NCBI GenBank assembly: GCA_031315915.1
Contig: JALDRK010000040.1
Location: 1 to 34,591, forward strand
Direction: 5' to 3'
Origin: Nitrospirales bacterium
Lineage (GTDB): Bacteria > Nitrospirota > Nitrospiria > Nitrospirales > UBA8639
Length of the DNA stretch: 34,591 bases
Shown: positions 6,875 to 15,654 of the stretch, one piece after another
How positions within the stretch are numbered: position 1 is the stretch's first letter
Layout: each line of letters starts with the position of its first letter
Translations under genes and position numbers: made by a program
Notes under the pieces: generated by a model
What the model was told of the DNA's origin: nothing
Seen by the model: the letters and a program-made list of their open reading frames with translations, nothing else
The model's database searches: none

Positions 6875-9067
6875 ATGGAGTATAAAAGCGGGTCGTTTTC
6901 GACCGACCCACGAGTAGAAGTCCTTGCGACATTCGTCGCGGATCCCGTCGTGGCCATTTTGCGTTATTGGTTTCATGAGTTTGGCTACGAGGCGGAATTT
7001 TTGCCCACGAGTTACGGGCAACTATTTCCTCGTCTATTGATCCGAAATGAACCATTTCAGGCGAGTGATATTCATGTGGTGCTGTTTGCGGTACGAGATC
7101 TTATTCCCCAAGGAGAACGAGCGAACGTAGCTGAGCACATACATCCCAATGTTGTGGAGTTTGTGAATGTTCTCACGTCCGGTGTGGCCACAAGAGGCGG
7201 GATATGGATTGTCGTACGCTGTCTGGATCCCGTAGCGCATATTTCCGAGGAGGCACTGGAAGCATTCAATCAACAAGCGGAGTATATTGCGGCCCACCTA
7301 CCCACACTGGCCCAAACCACATACCTCGACGCGACCAATCTTGGCGCGACGTATCAGATAGCGTCGTTTTTCGATGATCATACTGATGAGCGTGCTCATA
7401 TTCCCTATACCGATGCTTATTACACCGCCATTGGTACCTCGGTATTTCGCGCCATCAGATCACGATTGGGACAAGTCTATAAGCTTATTGTCACAGACTG
7501 CGATGGCACTCTCTGGGATGGAGTGTGTGGAGAAATGGAACCTGAACAACTCTCCATACTGCCCCATTTCAAGTGGCTTCATGCGTGGCTTCAACAAAAA
7601 AAAATGGCAGGCATGCTGCTGGCCATTTGCAGTCGGAATAACGCCGACGATGTGGAGGCCGTGTTTGCACAACGTAATGATCTGGATCTGGCGCTCACCG
7701 ATTTCACCGCACATAGGATCAATTGGAAAGAAAAGGCCGAGAATATTCAAGATCTTGCCAGAGAACTGAAGATAGCTCTGGACAGTATCATCTTTCTGGA
7801 TAATGATCCTGTGCAACGCAACAAAGTCAGAGCCACCTTGCCTCATGTGTTGGTCCCAGAACTTCCAGCCGAACCGATAGCGTGGCCCTCCTATCTGGAG
7901 CAGGTGTGGGCATTTGATACGTTCTGGGTGACAGAGGAAGGCCGCAGACGAACTTCACTGTATCGAGAGCACGCCGACCGGGAACATGTCCGGTCGAGGT
8001 CGTCTAGTTTCGCAGAGTTTCTTAAGGAATTAGGGCTTCAAGTCAGCATGACACCCGCCACGGAAAAGGACATTCCCCGCCTTTTTGAATTGGTCAATCG
8101 CGTCACGCAGTTCAATGCGAATGGCATTCGCATCAAGGAGTCGGACATTGCCGAGTTGATTCTGACCGAACAGGGAGAATGGCTGGCGGTTCGAGTCGAA
8201 GACAGATTTGGGAACTATGGCCTGGTTGGTGCCATGGCCTGTCGGTATGAAACCGATTGCTGGACCATTGGATCATTGTTACTGAGCTGCCGGGCGCTGG
8301 GCCGCGGTGTCGAACATCAGATGGTGCGACTCTTAGGTCAACGAGCATTGAGCAAATCGATCGGCACGCTACGGTTCGAAGTTGCGCAAACTTCTCGCAA
8401 CAGTCCTGCCGTTGAATTTTTCAAACGTCTCAGCCTGTCAGAGCCTGACCTTCACGCAGGCTGGTTTCAATTGGACGCGGTCAGAGCCGCGTCATTATCT
8501 CATGATGATGCCTTACCAACTCCGGATTCTGCCGATCAATCAGCGACGGGAGCTGATGGCCATCCACGGCCCAACGGGCCCATGGGTTCCATCCCTCAAG
8601 GCGAATCCGAGCGTATTTTGGCGGCAACGATCAGTGTTCAGGACATCCCGGCATTGTATCGTAAGGCTCAATCGCTCGGTGATCGTGCTCAGCCAGGAAT
8701 CAATTCAGCTCATATCGCTCCGCACACTGAAACCGAACAAAGAATGATGGCAATCTTTCAAGATTTGCTCGGTCACGACCATATCGGGGTTGACGAGGAG
8801 TTTTTTGATGTCGGGGGACACTCATTGTTGGCCATGCGATTGCTGTCGCGGATTAAAGATGCCTTTGATGTGGACTTACCTATCCGATTAATGTTTATGC
8901 AGCGTCTCACGATTGCCAATCTTGCTGGCATCGTCGAAACGAGTTTTACGACAGAGGAAAATACTGCCGAAATCGATACCATTAAACACACACTCGATTC
9001 GTTCTCTGACAAAGAGCTCGCCGAGCTGTTTGGCAATTTAGAGGCTCATGAAGACAGCCAAGGGTAA
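6875..9067 (+). CDS. FkbH-like HAD-IIIC protein with C-terminal carrier domain
   Basis: A 730-aa multidomain protein. Residues about 1-190 are an FkbH-type N-terminal region. Residues about 200-350 are a HAD domain with the nucleophile motif DCDGTLWDG (near 205), CSRNN, and FLDNDP. Residues about 370-530 form the GNAT-like domain usual in FkbH proteins. After a linker, residues about 615-700 form an acyl/peptidyl carrier domain with GGHSL, whose Ser (near 648) would carry phosphopantetheine. In polyketide pathways FkbH proteins load a glyceryl unit from 1,3-bisphosphoglycerate onto a carrier protein. Here enzyme and carrier appear fused, but no polyketide or peptide synthase is nearby. The neighbours are two glycosyltransferases, so transfer of a glyceryl-type group to a glycan is my inference. 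AGAGGG precedes the ATG. Confidence 0.88.
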   Translation: MEYKSGSFSTDPRVEVLATFVADPVVAILRYWFHEFGYEAEFLPTSYGQLFPRLLIRNEPFQASDIHVVLFAVRDLIPQGERANVAEHIHPNVVEFVNVLTSGVATRGGIWIVVRCLDPVAHISEEALEAFNQQAEYIAAHLPTLAQTTYLDATNLGATYQIASFFDDHTDERAHIPYTDAYYTAIGTSVFRAIRSRLGQVYKLIVTDCDGTLWDGVCGEMEPEQLSILPHFKWLHAWLQQKKMAGMLLAICSRNNADDVEAVFAQRNDLDLALTDFTAHRINWKEKAENIQDLARELKIALDSIIFLDNDPVQRNKVRATLPHVLVPELPAEPIAWPSYLEQVWAFDTFWVTEEGRRRTSLYREHADREHVRSRSSSFAEFLKELGLQVSMTPATEKDIPRLFELVNRVTQFNANGIRIKESDIAELILTEQGEWLAVRVEDRFGNYGLVGAMACRYETDCWTIGSLLLSCRALGRGVEHQMVRLLGQRALSKSIGTLRFEVAQTSRNSPAVEFFKRLSLSEPDLHAGWFQLDAVRAASLSHDDALPTPDSADQSATGADGHPRPNGPMGSIPQGESERILAATISVQDIPALYRKAQSLGDRAQPGINSAHIAPHTETEQRMMAIFQDLLGHDHIGVDEEFFDVGGHSLLAMRLLSRIKDAFDVDLPIRLMFMQRLTIANLAGIVETSFTTEENTAEIDTIKHTLDSFSDKELAELFGNLEAHEDSQG

Positions 9068-9119
9068 GATACTATTTCCTCCTAATCTCATAACACCTGA
9101 GTCGCGTTGAGTTCCCACC

Positions 9120-10253
9120 GTGCGGTTTCTGCTCATTCACAAGCTGCCATATGATGCGGGGTATTCCGGTGCGACCCGAACGGTGCGGAGCGTCATCAGG
9201 ATGCTTGCCGGACGTGGCCATGAAACCGTTGTGGTCAGCCGAAAATCTTTCGACAAGGAAGGGGAGCCTCCAGGCCGCTCACGTGGGAATTTGTCTAGCA
9301 CCTTGACTGTTGATCAAGGCGTGAAGGTGTATGCGATACCTCAAGAAGTGAATTTTGAGAAGGCTCTCTATTATGTCATTCGTCGGTGGAAGCCAGATTG
9401 TGTGCTCATCGGAGAAGATCCCACATATCTCTCCCTGGCGGTGGTTCTCGATACGGCTGTGAAAAGAATCGTGGTGCTGGTCCTCAGTCAGGCGACATTA
9501 CCGTTTGGGCCGGAGGCCTTTTATCCCGATCCCAATTTGGCAAAATTATTTGGATCTCCGGTGGAAATGGTCACGATGAGCCGCTATGTCAGCGAATACA
9601 TTCAACGGTGGGGCCGACTGGCCACCGTTCGCCTTCCCAAAATTCTGCACCAGCATCTTCACGCGCCCTCTCTTGGGCATTTTGACAATCCCTTTATCAT
9701 GTTTATGAATGCCTCAAAAATCAAAGGGCTGCCTATCGTTGTTCAGCTTGCACAACAGTTTCCTGCCTCAAGGTTTGCGGCGGTTCGAGGATGGGCGACC
9801 ACAGCTCATGATATCAGCGAGTTGAGCAGGCACGAGAACATTTCGGTGTTAGAACCGAAAGAGGACGTTGACGCAATATATTCGCAAGCGAAGATCCTTC
9901 TTGTGCCCTCGTTGTGGGGTGAGGCATTTGGAATGGTGGCGTTTGAAGCCATGGTTCGTGGTATCCCGGTCCTTGCCAGCGATATTGGAGGGCTTCGGGA
10001 AGCTAAAATGGACGTGGATTATCTGCTCCCCGTCAACCCTATCAGTGGATACGGTAAGACCCTTGATGAACGGTTGTTACCGGAGCCCATGATCCCGGTT
10101 CAGAATATGGAGCCCTGGTGTAAAGCTTTAGAAAGGCTATTGCAGGACCGTGAGCATTATGATCAGCTTTCAGGAGAATCGCGGTCTGTGACTCTGAAGT
10201 ATCTCGAAAGTTTTGATGAAACTCCTTGGGTGGATTTTTTGGAATCCAAATAA
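9120..10253 (+). CDS. GT4-type glycosyltransferase
   Basis: A 377-aa GT-B fold protein starting at GTG 9120. The ribosome binding site is weak, but the first residues (MRFLLIHKLPYDAGYSGATR) fit the family N-terminus and its glycine-rich loop. The C-terminal donor-binding half has VPSLWGEAFGMVAFEAMVRG, the E-x7-E motif of retaining GT4 enzymes, followed by GIPVLASDIGGLREA. No membrane segment is seen. It follows the FkbH-like gene by 52 bp and is probably in the same operon as the GT2 gene, in a small glycan-modification set. Sugar specificity cannot be read from the sequence. Confidence 0.88.
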   Translation: MRFLLIHKLPYDAGYSGATRTVRSVIRMLAGRGHETVVVSRKSFDKEGEPPGRSRGNLSSTLTVDQGVKVYAIPQEVNFEKALYYVIRRWKPDCVLIGEDPTYLSLAVVLDTAVKRIVVLVLSQATLPFGPEAFYPDPNLAKLFGSPVEMVTMSRYVSEYIQRWGRLATVRLPKILHQHLHAPSLGHFDNPFIMFMNASKIKGLPIVVQLAQQFPASRFAAVRGWATTAHDISELSRHENISVLEPKEDVDAIYSQAKILLVPSLWGEAFGMVAFEAMVRGIPVLASDIGGLREAKMDVDYLLPVNPISGYGKTLDERLLPEPMIPVQNMEPWCKALERLLQDREHYDQLSGESRSVTLKYLESFDETPWVDFLESK

Positions 10254-10312
10254 AAAATGGTCGATAGGAAAATGGTGAAGCAACGATACGGCTATCAGAT
10301 ATTGATTGTAAG

Positions 10313-10392
10313 GATAGAGAAAAGGCTCCCATGGGGTGTGATGATGTTTGACCATTACCAGTTTTTGCGACAGAACCTGTCTGTTCTCTATC
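10313..10392. terminator. Possible structure between convergent genes
   Basis: GATAGAGAA (10313-10321) and its exact complement TTCTCTATC (10384-10392) flank a 62-base loop that contains a smaller AGAAC/GTTCT hairpin (10372-10387). It lies between the GT4 gene and the oppositely oriented permease gene and overlaps the latter's stop. A role in bidirectional termination is plausible but weakly supported. Confidence 0.25.
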
Positions 10393-11197
10393 TCTTCCCC
10401 ACCTGATCTTTTATATCCAGCCAATCACGGAGCCAATCGCCCAACAGGTTGGCAGCCAGCACCACCAGCATCAGGGTCATCCCCGGAATAATGACCAGAT
10501 GAGGGGCGACCAGCATATATCGTGTGCCGTCCCGGATCATGCTGCCCCAGGATGCCTCGGGCGGTTGGACGCCCAGGCCCAAAAATGACAAACCGGCTTC
10601 GGCAATGATAGCACCGGCAATGCCAAAGCTGGCTTCCACAATCAGCGGAGCGGTCAGGAGAGGCAGCAAATGACGCGTGAGGATGCGCCAGGTCGACGTA
10701 CCGATGGCCCTGGCTGCTACGACATGGTCCGCTTGTTTGAGTGAGAGCACTTGTGCGCGTGCCAAGCGGGCATATCCCACCCAGCCTGTAAGACTCAAGG
10801 CCACAATGACATTTTCAATGCCTGGACCCAAGGCTGCGGCCAAGGCGATGGCCAGGAGTAATCCGGGAAAGGCCAGCAGGATGTCGACGATGCGAACAAA
10901 GATATGATCCACCCAACCGCTGAGGTAGCCGCTGGTGGCGCCCAGGAGTCCGCCGAGGGTGACACCCAGAAAAACAACAGCCAATGCGACGATAAAAGAT
11001 GTTTGAGCGCCGGTTGCGAGGCGATCGGCGATGGAACGCCCGAGATCGTCATATCCCAACCATGTTGTTGCACCGGGCGGAGTGAGGATGTTGGCCAGAT
11101 CAATGGCATGCGGGTTCAGGGGGAGCAGTGGACTCACAAGAGCCAGGCCCCCCCACAGGATGACAATAGATGCCGGAAACCACAATCGCATGGTCAT
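10388..11197 (-). CDS. Oligopeptide/dipeptide ABC transporter permease (OppC/DppC type)
   Basis: I place the start at ATG 11197 (269 aa) because it overlaps the stop of the upstream permease as ATGA. Longer versions of the frame begin with a non-homologous, Pro/Ser-rich stretch. The protein has one N-terminal helix, the typical LGYDDLGRSIADRLATGAQTS segment, five further membrane helices, and the EAA-type loop (VVAARAIGTSTWRILTRHLLP) that contacts the ATPase. It ends with the family-typical LRDWLDIKDQVGKR tail. It forms the heterodimeric channel with the OppB-type protein. The order binding protein, OppB, OppC indicates one operon. The substrate class (peptide, nickel or other) is uncertain. 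Confidence 0.92.
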   Translation of the reverse strand: MTMRLWFPASIVILWGGLALVSPLLPLNPHAIDLANILTPPGATTWLGYDDLGRSIADRLATGAQTSFIVALAVVFLGVTLGGLLGATSGYLSGWVDHIFVRIVDILLAFPGLLLAIALAAALGPGIENVIVALSLTGWVGYARLARAQVLSLKQADHVVAARAIGTSTWRILTRHLLPLLTAPLIVEASFGIAGAIIAEAGLSFLGLGVQPPEASWGSMIRDGTRYMLVAPHLVIIPGMTLMLVVLAANLLGDWLRDWLDIKDQVGKR

Positions 11198-12120
11198 GGT
11201 CGTTTGAATTGGATACGGGGATCCAACCAGGCATACACCACATCGGTGAGAAGATTCACCAGGATGTAGGTCAGGCTGATGCAGAGGACAGCAGCTTGCA
11301 CCACCGGATAGTCCCGTTGTTGGATGGCTTCGATCATGAGTAGACCCAGGCCGGGCCAAGCAAACACGGTTTCCGTAATGACCGCTCCTCCCAGTAAGCC
11401 TCCCAGTTGAAGTCCTAGAAGAGTGAGAATCGGGAGGAGCGAATTGGGCAAGGCATGAACGAGCAGAATCCGTGTAGGGGAAAGTCCCTTGGCTTGCGCG
11501 GTGCGTAAAAAATCCTCACCGAGAGTTTCCAACAGGCTGCTACGGACCATTCGCGCGAGGATGGCGGCCATGGCTGTTCCGAGGGTCAAAGCCGGAAGGA
11601 GCACGGCGTTCCAGCCTTCCTGTCCGCTCACGGGAAACCACCCCAACCACAAGGACCCCACGAGGATCAAGATCGGACCTAACCAAAAATTGGGGATGGA
11701 CATGCCCAGTAACGCGAATCCCATGGCTCCCAGATCCCACGGTTGATGTTTATGGGTGGCCGCGAGTAATCCCAGTGGCAGAGCCAAGGTAATGGCGATC
11801 GTTAACGACACCAGGCTGAGATACAGGGTAGCCGGGATGCGCTCCACTAGAAGATCCAGGATGGGTCTCCCGGAAAAGAGCGAATGTCCCAGGTCAAGGC
11901 GCAGGAGACTCCTCATGTAGTCCCACCATTGTTGGTGTAGGGGGAGGTTCAAACCCAGGCTGTGTCGCAAGGCTTCTTTGTCGGCTTGTAAGGCCGACTC
12001 GCCCAGCATGACTTCCACGGGATCCCCGGGAATGAGGTGAATTAACAAAAAGACCAGGCACAACACGCCCAAGATTCCGATGAGTGTGCTGGACAGGCGT
12101 GTCATCAAAAATGCAGTCAT
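11194..12120 (-). CDS. Oligopeptide/dipeptide ABC transporter permease (OppB/DppB type)
   Basis: A 308-aa inner-membrane permease. The N-terminus has the hallmark LIHLIPGDPVEVMLG. Helices follow through the middle, and the EAA loop (DFLRTAQAKGLSPTRILLVHALPNS) lies at about residues 200-225. The ending ILVNLLTDVVYAWLDPRIQ is diagnostic of the OppB/DppB branch. The stop overlaps the start of the next permease gene by 4 bp (ATGA), which implies translational coupling. The binding-protein gene ends 66 bp upstream. It transports whatever the cluster-5 binding protein delivers, driven by ATPases that are not in this window. Confidence 0.93.
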   Translation of the reverse strand: MTAFLMTRLSSTLIGILGVLCLVFLLIHLIPGDPVEVMLGESALQADKEALRHSLGLNLPLHQQWWDYMRSLLRLDLGHSLFSGRPILDLLVERIPATLYLSLVSLTIAITLALPLGLLAATHKHQPWDLGAMGFALLGMSIPNFWLGPILILVGSLWLGWFPVSGQEGWNAVLLPALTLGTAMAAILARMVRSSLLETLGEDFLRTAQAKGLSPTRILLVHALPNSLLPILTLLGLQLGGLLGGAVITETVFAWPGLGLLMIEAIQQRDYPVVQAAVLCISLTYILVNLLTDVVYAWLDPRIQFKRP

Positions 12121-12186
12121 GAAATTCGCGGAATCATCACCGATTGTTGAGAGTTGTCTGAGCTCTCGTAGTCAAGACAAATTTCC

Positions 12187-13770
12187 TCATATTGCGGGGC
12201 TTCGAATCGAGGCGACGTGAGTGGTGGAAGTATTCCGTTGGACCTGAAGAAGACCGTCGAAGTTGCCGTCCGATTCGAGCCGATATCCGGTGATCTCGGT
12301 AGAAGAGAAGCAGATGTGATCTTCAAACCACAAAGGGATATAGGGCAGGGTTTCCAGAAAATGGACTTGCAGGTCGTGGTAGAGGGTGCGCTGTTCCGTG
12401 CGGTTGGTTGAGACTTCTGCCTGCTCAATCAGATGATCGGCTATGGGGCTGGCAAACCGCCCGCGGTTAGCTCCTGTCGGAGGAATGGACTGACTATGAA
12501 AGGCATATCGAAAAATATCCGGTGTTTTCACTCCAACCCAGGCCAGGCTGTACATCTGAAATCGCCCGGTTTTGATGTCTCCATAAAAGGTTCCCCAGTC
12601 ATGGCTTTGGATGACGACATCGATGCCTACTCGGCTCAGTTGATCTTGAATGATGGTGGCCAGTCTCAGGCGAAACGGATCGGTGGAGGTTTTATAGATG
12701 AGTGTGGGGCGATGAGAGATGCCGAATCCGGCTTCAGCGAGCAATGTTCTGGCCCGGTCCGGGTCGTAGGGATATCCGGTAAGTTGAACCGGTCCGGCCC
12801 AATGATCGGGAGGGAAAAGGGCTTGCGCTTGTCTGGCTCGATTCTGAAAGACATACCGAATAATGTCTTCCCGATTGATCGCATGGGCAATGGCTTGCCG
12901 AACGAGAATGTTCCCGGTCAGTGGATCCTGGTGATTGAATCCCAGATAGGCGAAATTTGCCCCTCGACTTTGTTGAAGGTGCAGGGTGGGCTGGTTGGCT
13001 AAGTAGGCGACCAGTTCAGGGGGCAGATCGTTTTGCAGCAACTGAATTTCACCGGCCAGGAGCTTCAGGACACGAACGGTGGGGTCGGGGATTCTCAGGA
13101 ATTCCACCAGTTGTCCATCGGTCTGACGCACGAGGCGCACGCGGGTTTCATCCGGCCTGTCGAGAAAGCGAAACGGACCATTGCCAATAGGGTGGTCCGA
13201 AAAGGGATGCCGATTGGCAATAAGGTTTGCAGGGAGAATGCCGATAACTAAGTAACTGGGAAAGAAGGGATCGGTCCGTTTTAAGTAAAAGGAAATTTCC
13301 GTGTCGGATGGTGTTTCCATGCGGTCGATAATGTGAAGCACGCCTCGATGGGGAGACGCGTTGTGAGGACTTAAGATCGATTCATAGGTGGCTTTAATGT
13401 CCTGAGACGTGACCCCTTGCCCGTTATGAAATTCAGGAACGTGATCTCTCAATGTAAAGACATAGTGGGTCGGGGACTGCTGAACCCAGGTGGCCAGAGA
13501 CGGAACCGGAGTCGCATCCTGCTCAAAATCGACCAGCCGGGAATAGAGCAATCGATTGATTCGGGCCGAAGTGGCGTCCGTGGCATATCGCGGATCTAGA
13601 TTGGTCGGGGCCTGGGCCACACCCATTCGGATGGTATTGGGATCGGGTTGGGAAGAGCAGGCACCAAAAACCAACCCCAGAGCGAGAATGAGAAGTGTCG
13701 CTGGCCAATGGATGATAATAATGAACCTCGGGGACTTACGAACTGACGAGATAAGAAATTGAGGGATCAT
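12187..13770 (-). CDS. ABC transporter substrate-binding lipoprotein, family 5
   Basis: A 527-aa periplasmic binding protein of the oligopeptide/nickel class. A hydrophobic signal sequence ends at FGAC (Cys38), a lipobox-like site that predicts lipid anchoring. Family 5 landmarks follow: NLDPRYATDATSARINRLLYSRLVDF near the start, ATYESIL, NGPFRF, LGFNHQDPLTGNILVRQAIAHAINRE, YDPDRARTLLAEAGF, and a WFEDHICFSS region near the end. The start ATG 13770 has only a weak ribosome binding site. It is the first gene of the minus-strand transporter operon. The peptide specificity is not deducible. Confidence 0.92.
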   Translation of the reverse strand: MIPQFLISSVRKSPRFIIIIHWPATLLILALGLVFGACSSQPDPNTIRMGVAQAPTNLDPRYATDATSARINRLLYSRLVDFEQDATPVPSLATWVQQSPTHYVFTLRDHVPEFHNGQGVTSQDIKATYESILSPHNASPHRGVLHIIDRMETPSDTEISFYLKRTDPFFPSYLVIGILPANLIANRHPFSDHPIGNGPFRFLDRPDETRVRLVRQTDGQLVEFLRIPDPTVRVLKLLAGEIQLLQNDLPPELVAYLANQPTLHLQQSRGANFAYLGFNHQDPLTGNILVRQAIAHAINREDIIRYVFQNRARQAQALFPPDHWAGPVQLTGYPYDPDRARTLLAEAGFGISHRPTLIYKTSTDPFRLRLATIIQDQLSRVGIDVVIQSHDWGTFYGDIKTGRFQMYSLAWVGVKTPDIFRYAFHSQSIPPTGANRGRFASPIADHLIEQAEVSTNRTEQRTLYHDLQVHFLETLPYIPLWFEDHICFSSTEITGYRLESDGNFDGLLQVQRNTSTTHVASIRSPAI

Positions 13771-13778
13771 CCGATTCC

Positions 13779-13808
13779 GGACATGACGAGCGGCTCACCC
13801 ACATGTCC
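13779..13808 (-). promoter_or_regulatory. Inverted repeat in the divergent intergenic region
   Basis: GGACATG (13779-13785) and CATGTCC (13802-13808) form a perfect 7-bp dyad separated by 16 bp, directly before the start of the binding-protein gene. It could be an operator or an mRNA leader hairpin. The 153-bp gap must also hold the promoter of the opposite-strand AAA+ gene. Confidence 0.35.
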
Positions 13809-13923
13809 TGTCTCTGATTGTAACGGGATTCGATCCTTCAAGAAAGACCACACCCGTTTCGAGACATTCCTAATGATACCGATGTTGAATAGAAAACGCG
13901 TTGAACCGTAAAGGAGGATATGC

Positions 13924-15294
13924 ATGAGTTCCGTGGCCACTATGACACCGACGAATGGGAGTGCGACCACATCCCCAAAAGACCCTCGTGCGTTAATTGC
14001 GCCCACTACGATCAAAGAAACCGGTTTGCCCGAAGAACTGCTCGTGCAGTTATTAGTCCGTACGCTGTATTCCACCGGAGAGGTGACCGAGCGAACTGCA
14101 GGAGAGATTATGAAATTGCCGGTCAGCGTTATGAAAGAGTTGTTCACGCTGGTCCAGCGGGAGAAATATTGCGAAGTGAAAGGGCACGGCGAATCCCTTG
14201 GCGTCTTGCTCCGGTACACGCTCACGGAGGCCGGCCGGGCGCGGGCGAATGCCTTCATGGAACTGTGCCGGTATGTCGGGCCGGCCCCCGTTCCGCTTCA
14301 ACACTATATCGAGATGGTCAAAAGCCAGCCGGTGAACAGTCTCACGATTGATCGACGGACCGTGGTGGCGGCAACGGAGCACCTCGTCTTGACGGCGGGG
14401 ACGATCGACCAGCTTGGGGAAGCGGTCAATTCCGGCTGGGCCACCTTTCTCTACGGACCGCCCGGCAACGGAAAAACCGTCCTAGCGGAAGCTATCGGGA
14501 AAATGTTGGAGGCGGTAGGCGGGGGAGAAATTTTTATTCCGTACGCCATCGAGGTGGATGGACAGATTATTCAAGTCTTCGACCCCATTACCCATATTCG
14601 TGTCGAAACCCCATCGGAACCCACCCGGACGCTCATTGAAGCCAAGGTGGAAAAGGATATGCGATGGGTTTTGTGCAAACGGCCGATTGAGTTTGCGGGC
14701 GGTGAGTTGACGATGGCCACACTGGATTTGTCCTTTAACGAATCCGCGAAATATTACAAGGCCCCGCCGCATATCAAAGCCAACGGCGGCGTCTTTCTTA
14801 TCGACGACTTTGGGCGGCAACTGGTCCGGCCTCGCGATCTGTTGAACCGGTGGATCGTGCCCTTGGAAAAACGGGTGGATTATCTGACGCTGCATACCGG
14901 AAAAGTCTTTCAAATTCCCTTCGATACCATTGTGCTCTTCGCGACCAATTTAGAGCCTGCGAAACTGGCCGACGAAGCATTCCTTCGCCGTATCAGAAAT
15001 AAAATTTACATTGCCGATCCCACGCCGGAACGGTTCAGGCAAATCTTTGAAGAGGTGTGTAAGAAAAAGGGTGTGCCCTACGATTCGAGCGCCATGGATT
15101 ACATTCTGGAATTCGTGTATCAAAAGTATCAATTGAATATGCGGAGCTGCCACCCTCGTGATCTGATCGAACAGATTATCAGTATTGCCAAATTCAATGG
15201 GGTGCCGCCAACCTTGTCCAAGACGTTTATCGACCGCGCCTGCCATACCTATTTCTTCGTGGAAGCAGCCGAGTACGATCAAAACATGGGATAG
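13924..15294 (+). CDS. AAA+ ATPase with N-terminal winged-helix-like region
   Basis: A 456-aa protein with a very good ribosome binding site, AAGGAGG at 13911-13917. Residues about 30-120 look like a winged-helix module (ELLVQLLVRTLYSTGEVTER, then LLRYTLTEAGRARA). The AAA+ domain has Walker A GPPGNGKT (near 178-186), Walker B GGVFLIDDFGR (near 288-298), a sensor-1-like VLFATNL, and arginine-rich FLRRIRNKI. A helical lid region follows (PRDLIEQIISIAKFNG). It has no membrane segments. It resembles MoxR-like ATPases loosely and is a conserved but poorly characterised type. Partner proteins are not adjacent: the upstream genes run the other way and purU follows after a repeat-rich gap. The substrate or complex is unknown. 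Confidence 0.85.
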   Translation: MSSVATMTPTNGSATTSPKDPRALIAPTTIKETGLPEELLVQLLVRTLYSTGEVTERTAGEIMKLPVSVMKELFTLVQREKYCEVKGHGESLGVLLRYTLTEAGRARANAFMELCRYVGPAPVPLQHYIEMVKSQPVNSLTIDRRTVVAATEHLVLTAGTIDQLGEAVNSGWATFLYGPPGNGKTVLAEAIGKMLEAVGGGEIFIPYAIEVDGQIIQVFDPITHIRVETPSEPTRTLIEAKVEKDMRWVLCKRPIEFAGGELTMATLDLSFNESAKYYKAPPHIKANGGVFLIDDFGRQLVRPRDLLNRWIVPLEKRVDYLTLHTGKVFQIPFDTIVLFATNLEPAKLADEAFLRRIRNKIYIADPTPERFRQIFEEVCKKKGVPYDSSAMDYILEFVYQKYQLNMRSCHPRDLIEQIISIAKFNGVPPTLSKTFIDRACHTYFFVEAAEYDQNMG

Positions 15295-15325
15295 CGATTC
15301 ACTAGCGAGAACCCTCCTCTTTGTT

Positions 15326-15410
15326 GTCATTCTGAGGCCAAGACGAAGAATCTGCGTCCTGCTTGAAGATATCTTGGCAGTGCTAGATCCTTCGTTCCAC
15401 TCAGGATGAC
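15326..15410. repeat. Paired GTCATYCTGAG repeat (hairpin)
   Basis: The left unit GTCATTCTGAG...CGAAGAATCT (15326-15353) and an inverted right unit (AGATCCTTCG...CTCAGGATGAC, 15384-15410) can fold into a long imperfect hairpin. Units of this pattern are a known class of dispersed bacterial repeat seen in intergenic regions of many genomes. The hairpin lies 31 bp after the AAA+ stop and may influence transcript ends. Confidence 0.65.
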
Positions 15411-15463
15411 AGGGTGAGACATGGGCAAATCATGTGTGGCCCTGGGATTTCTTATCTCTTATT

Positions 15464-15491
15464 GTCATCCTGAGGCTCCGCCGAAGGATCT
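15464..15491 (+). repeat. Single GTCATCCTGAG repeat unit
   Basis: This is a third copy of the unit found at 15326-15410: GTCATCCTGAG, a variable centre, then CGAAGGATCT. It has its own internal dyad (ATCCT/AGGAT). Three units within 170 bp, in both orientations, suggest local duplication or a repeat hotspot. Confidence 0.6.
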
Positions 15492-15654
15492 GTGCCCAGG
15501 TTAATAATCCTACGGTTTGGCCCCGTCCATTGTGAAAATCCTCATGAGCCTTCCGGAAGGCATTTCCTTTTCTCCCCCGTTGTATTACTCTTTCCCTCTT
15601 TTCACCCCCATCGGGTGTAGGCTGTAACAATCATCTAGCGACCTTGAGGGTATT

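Larger units (their letters stand above)
15295..15654. other. Intergenic region carrying repeat elements
   Basis: The 360 bp between the AAA+ gene and purU hold no gene. They contain the hairpin repeat at 15326-15410 and a single copy at 15464-15491, then a pyrimidine-rich stretch up to purU. No canonical ribosome binding site precedes purU; TTGAGGG at 15643-15649 is the nearest purine-rich stretch. Confidence 0.5.
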
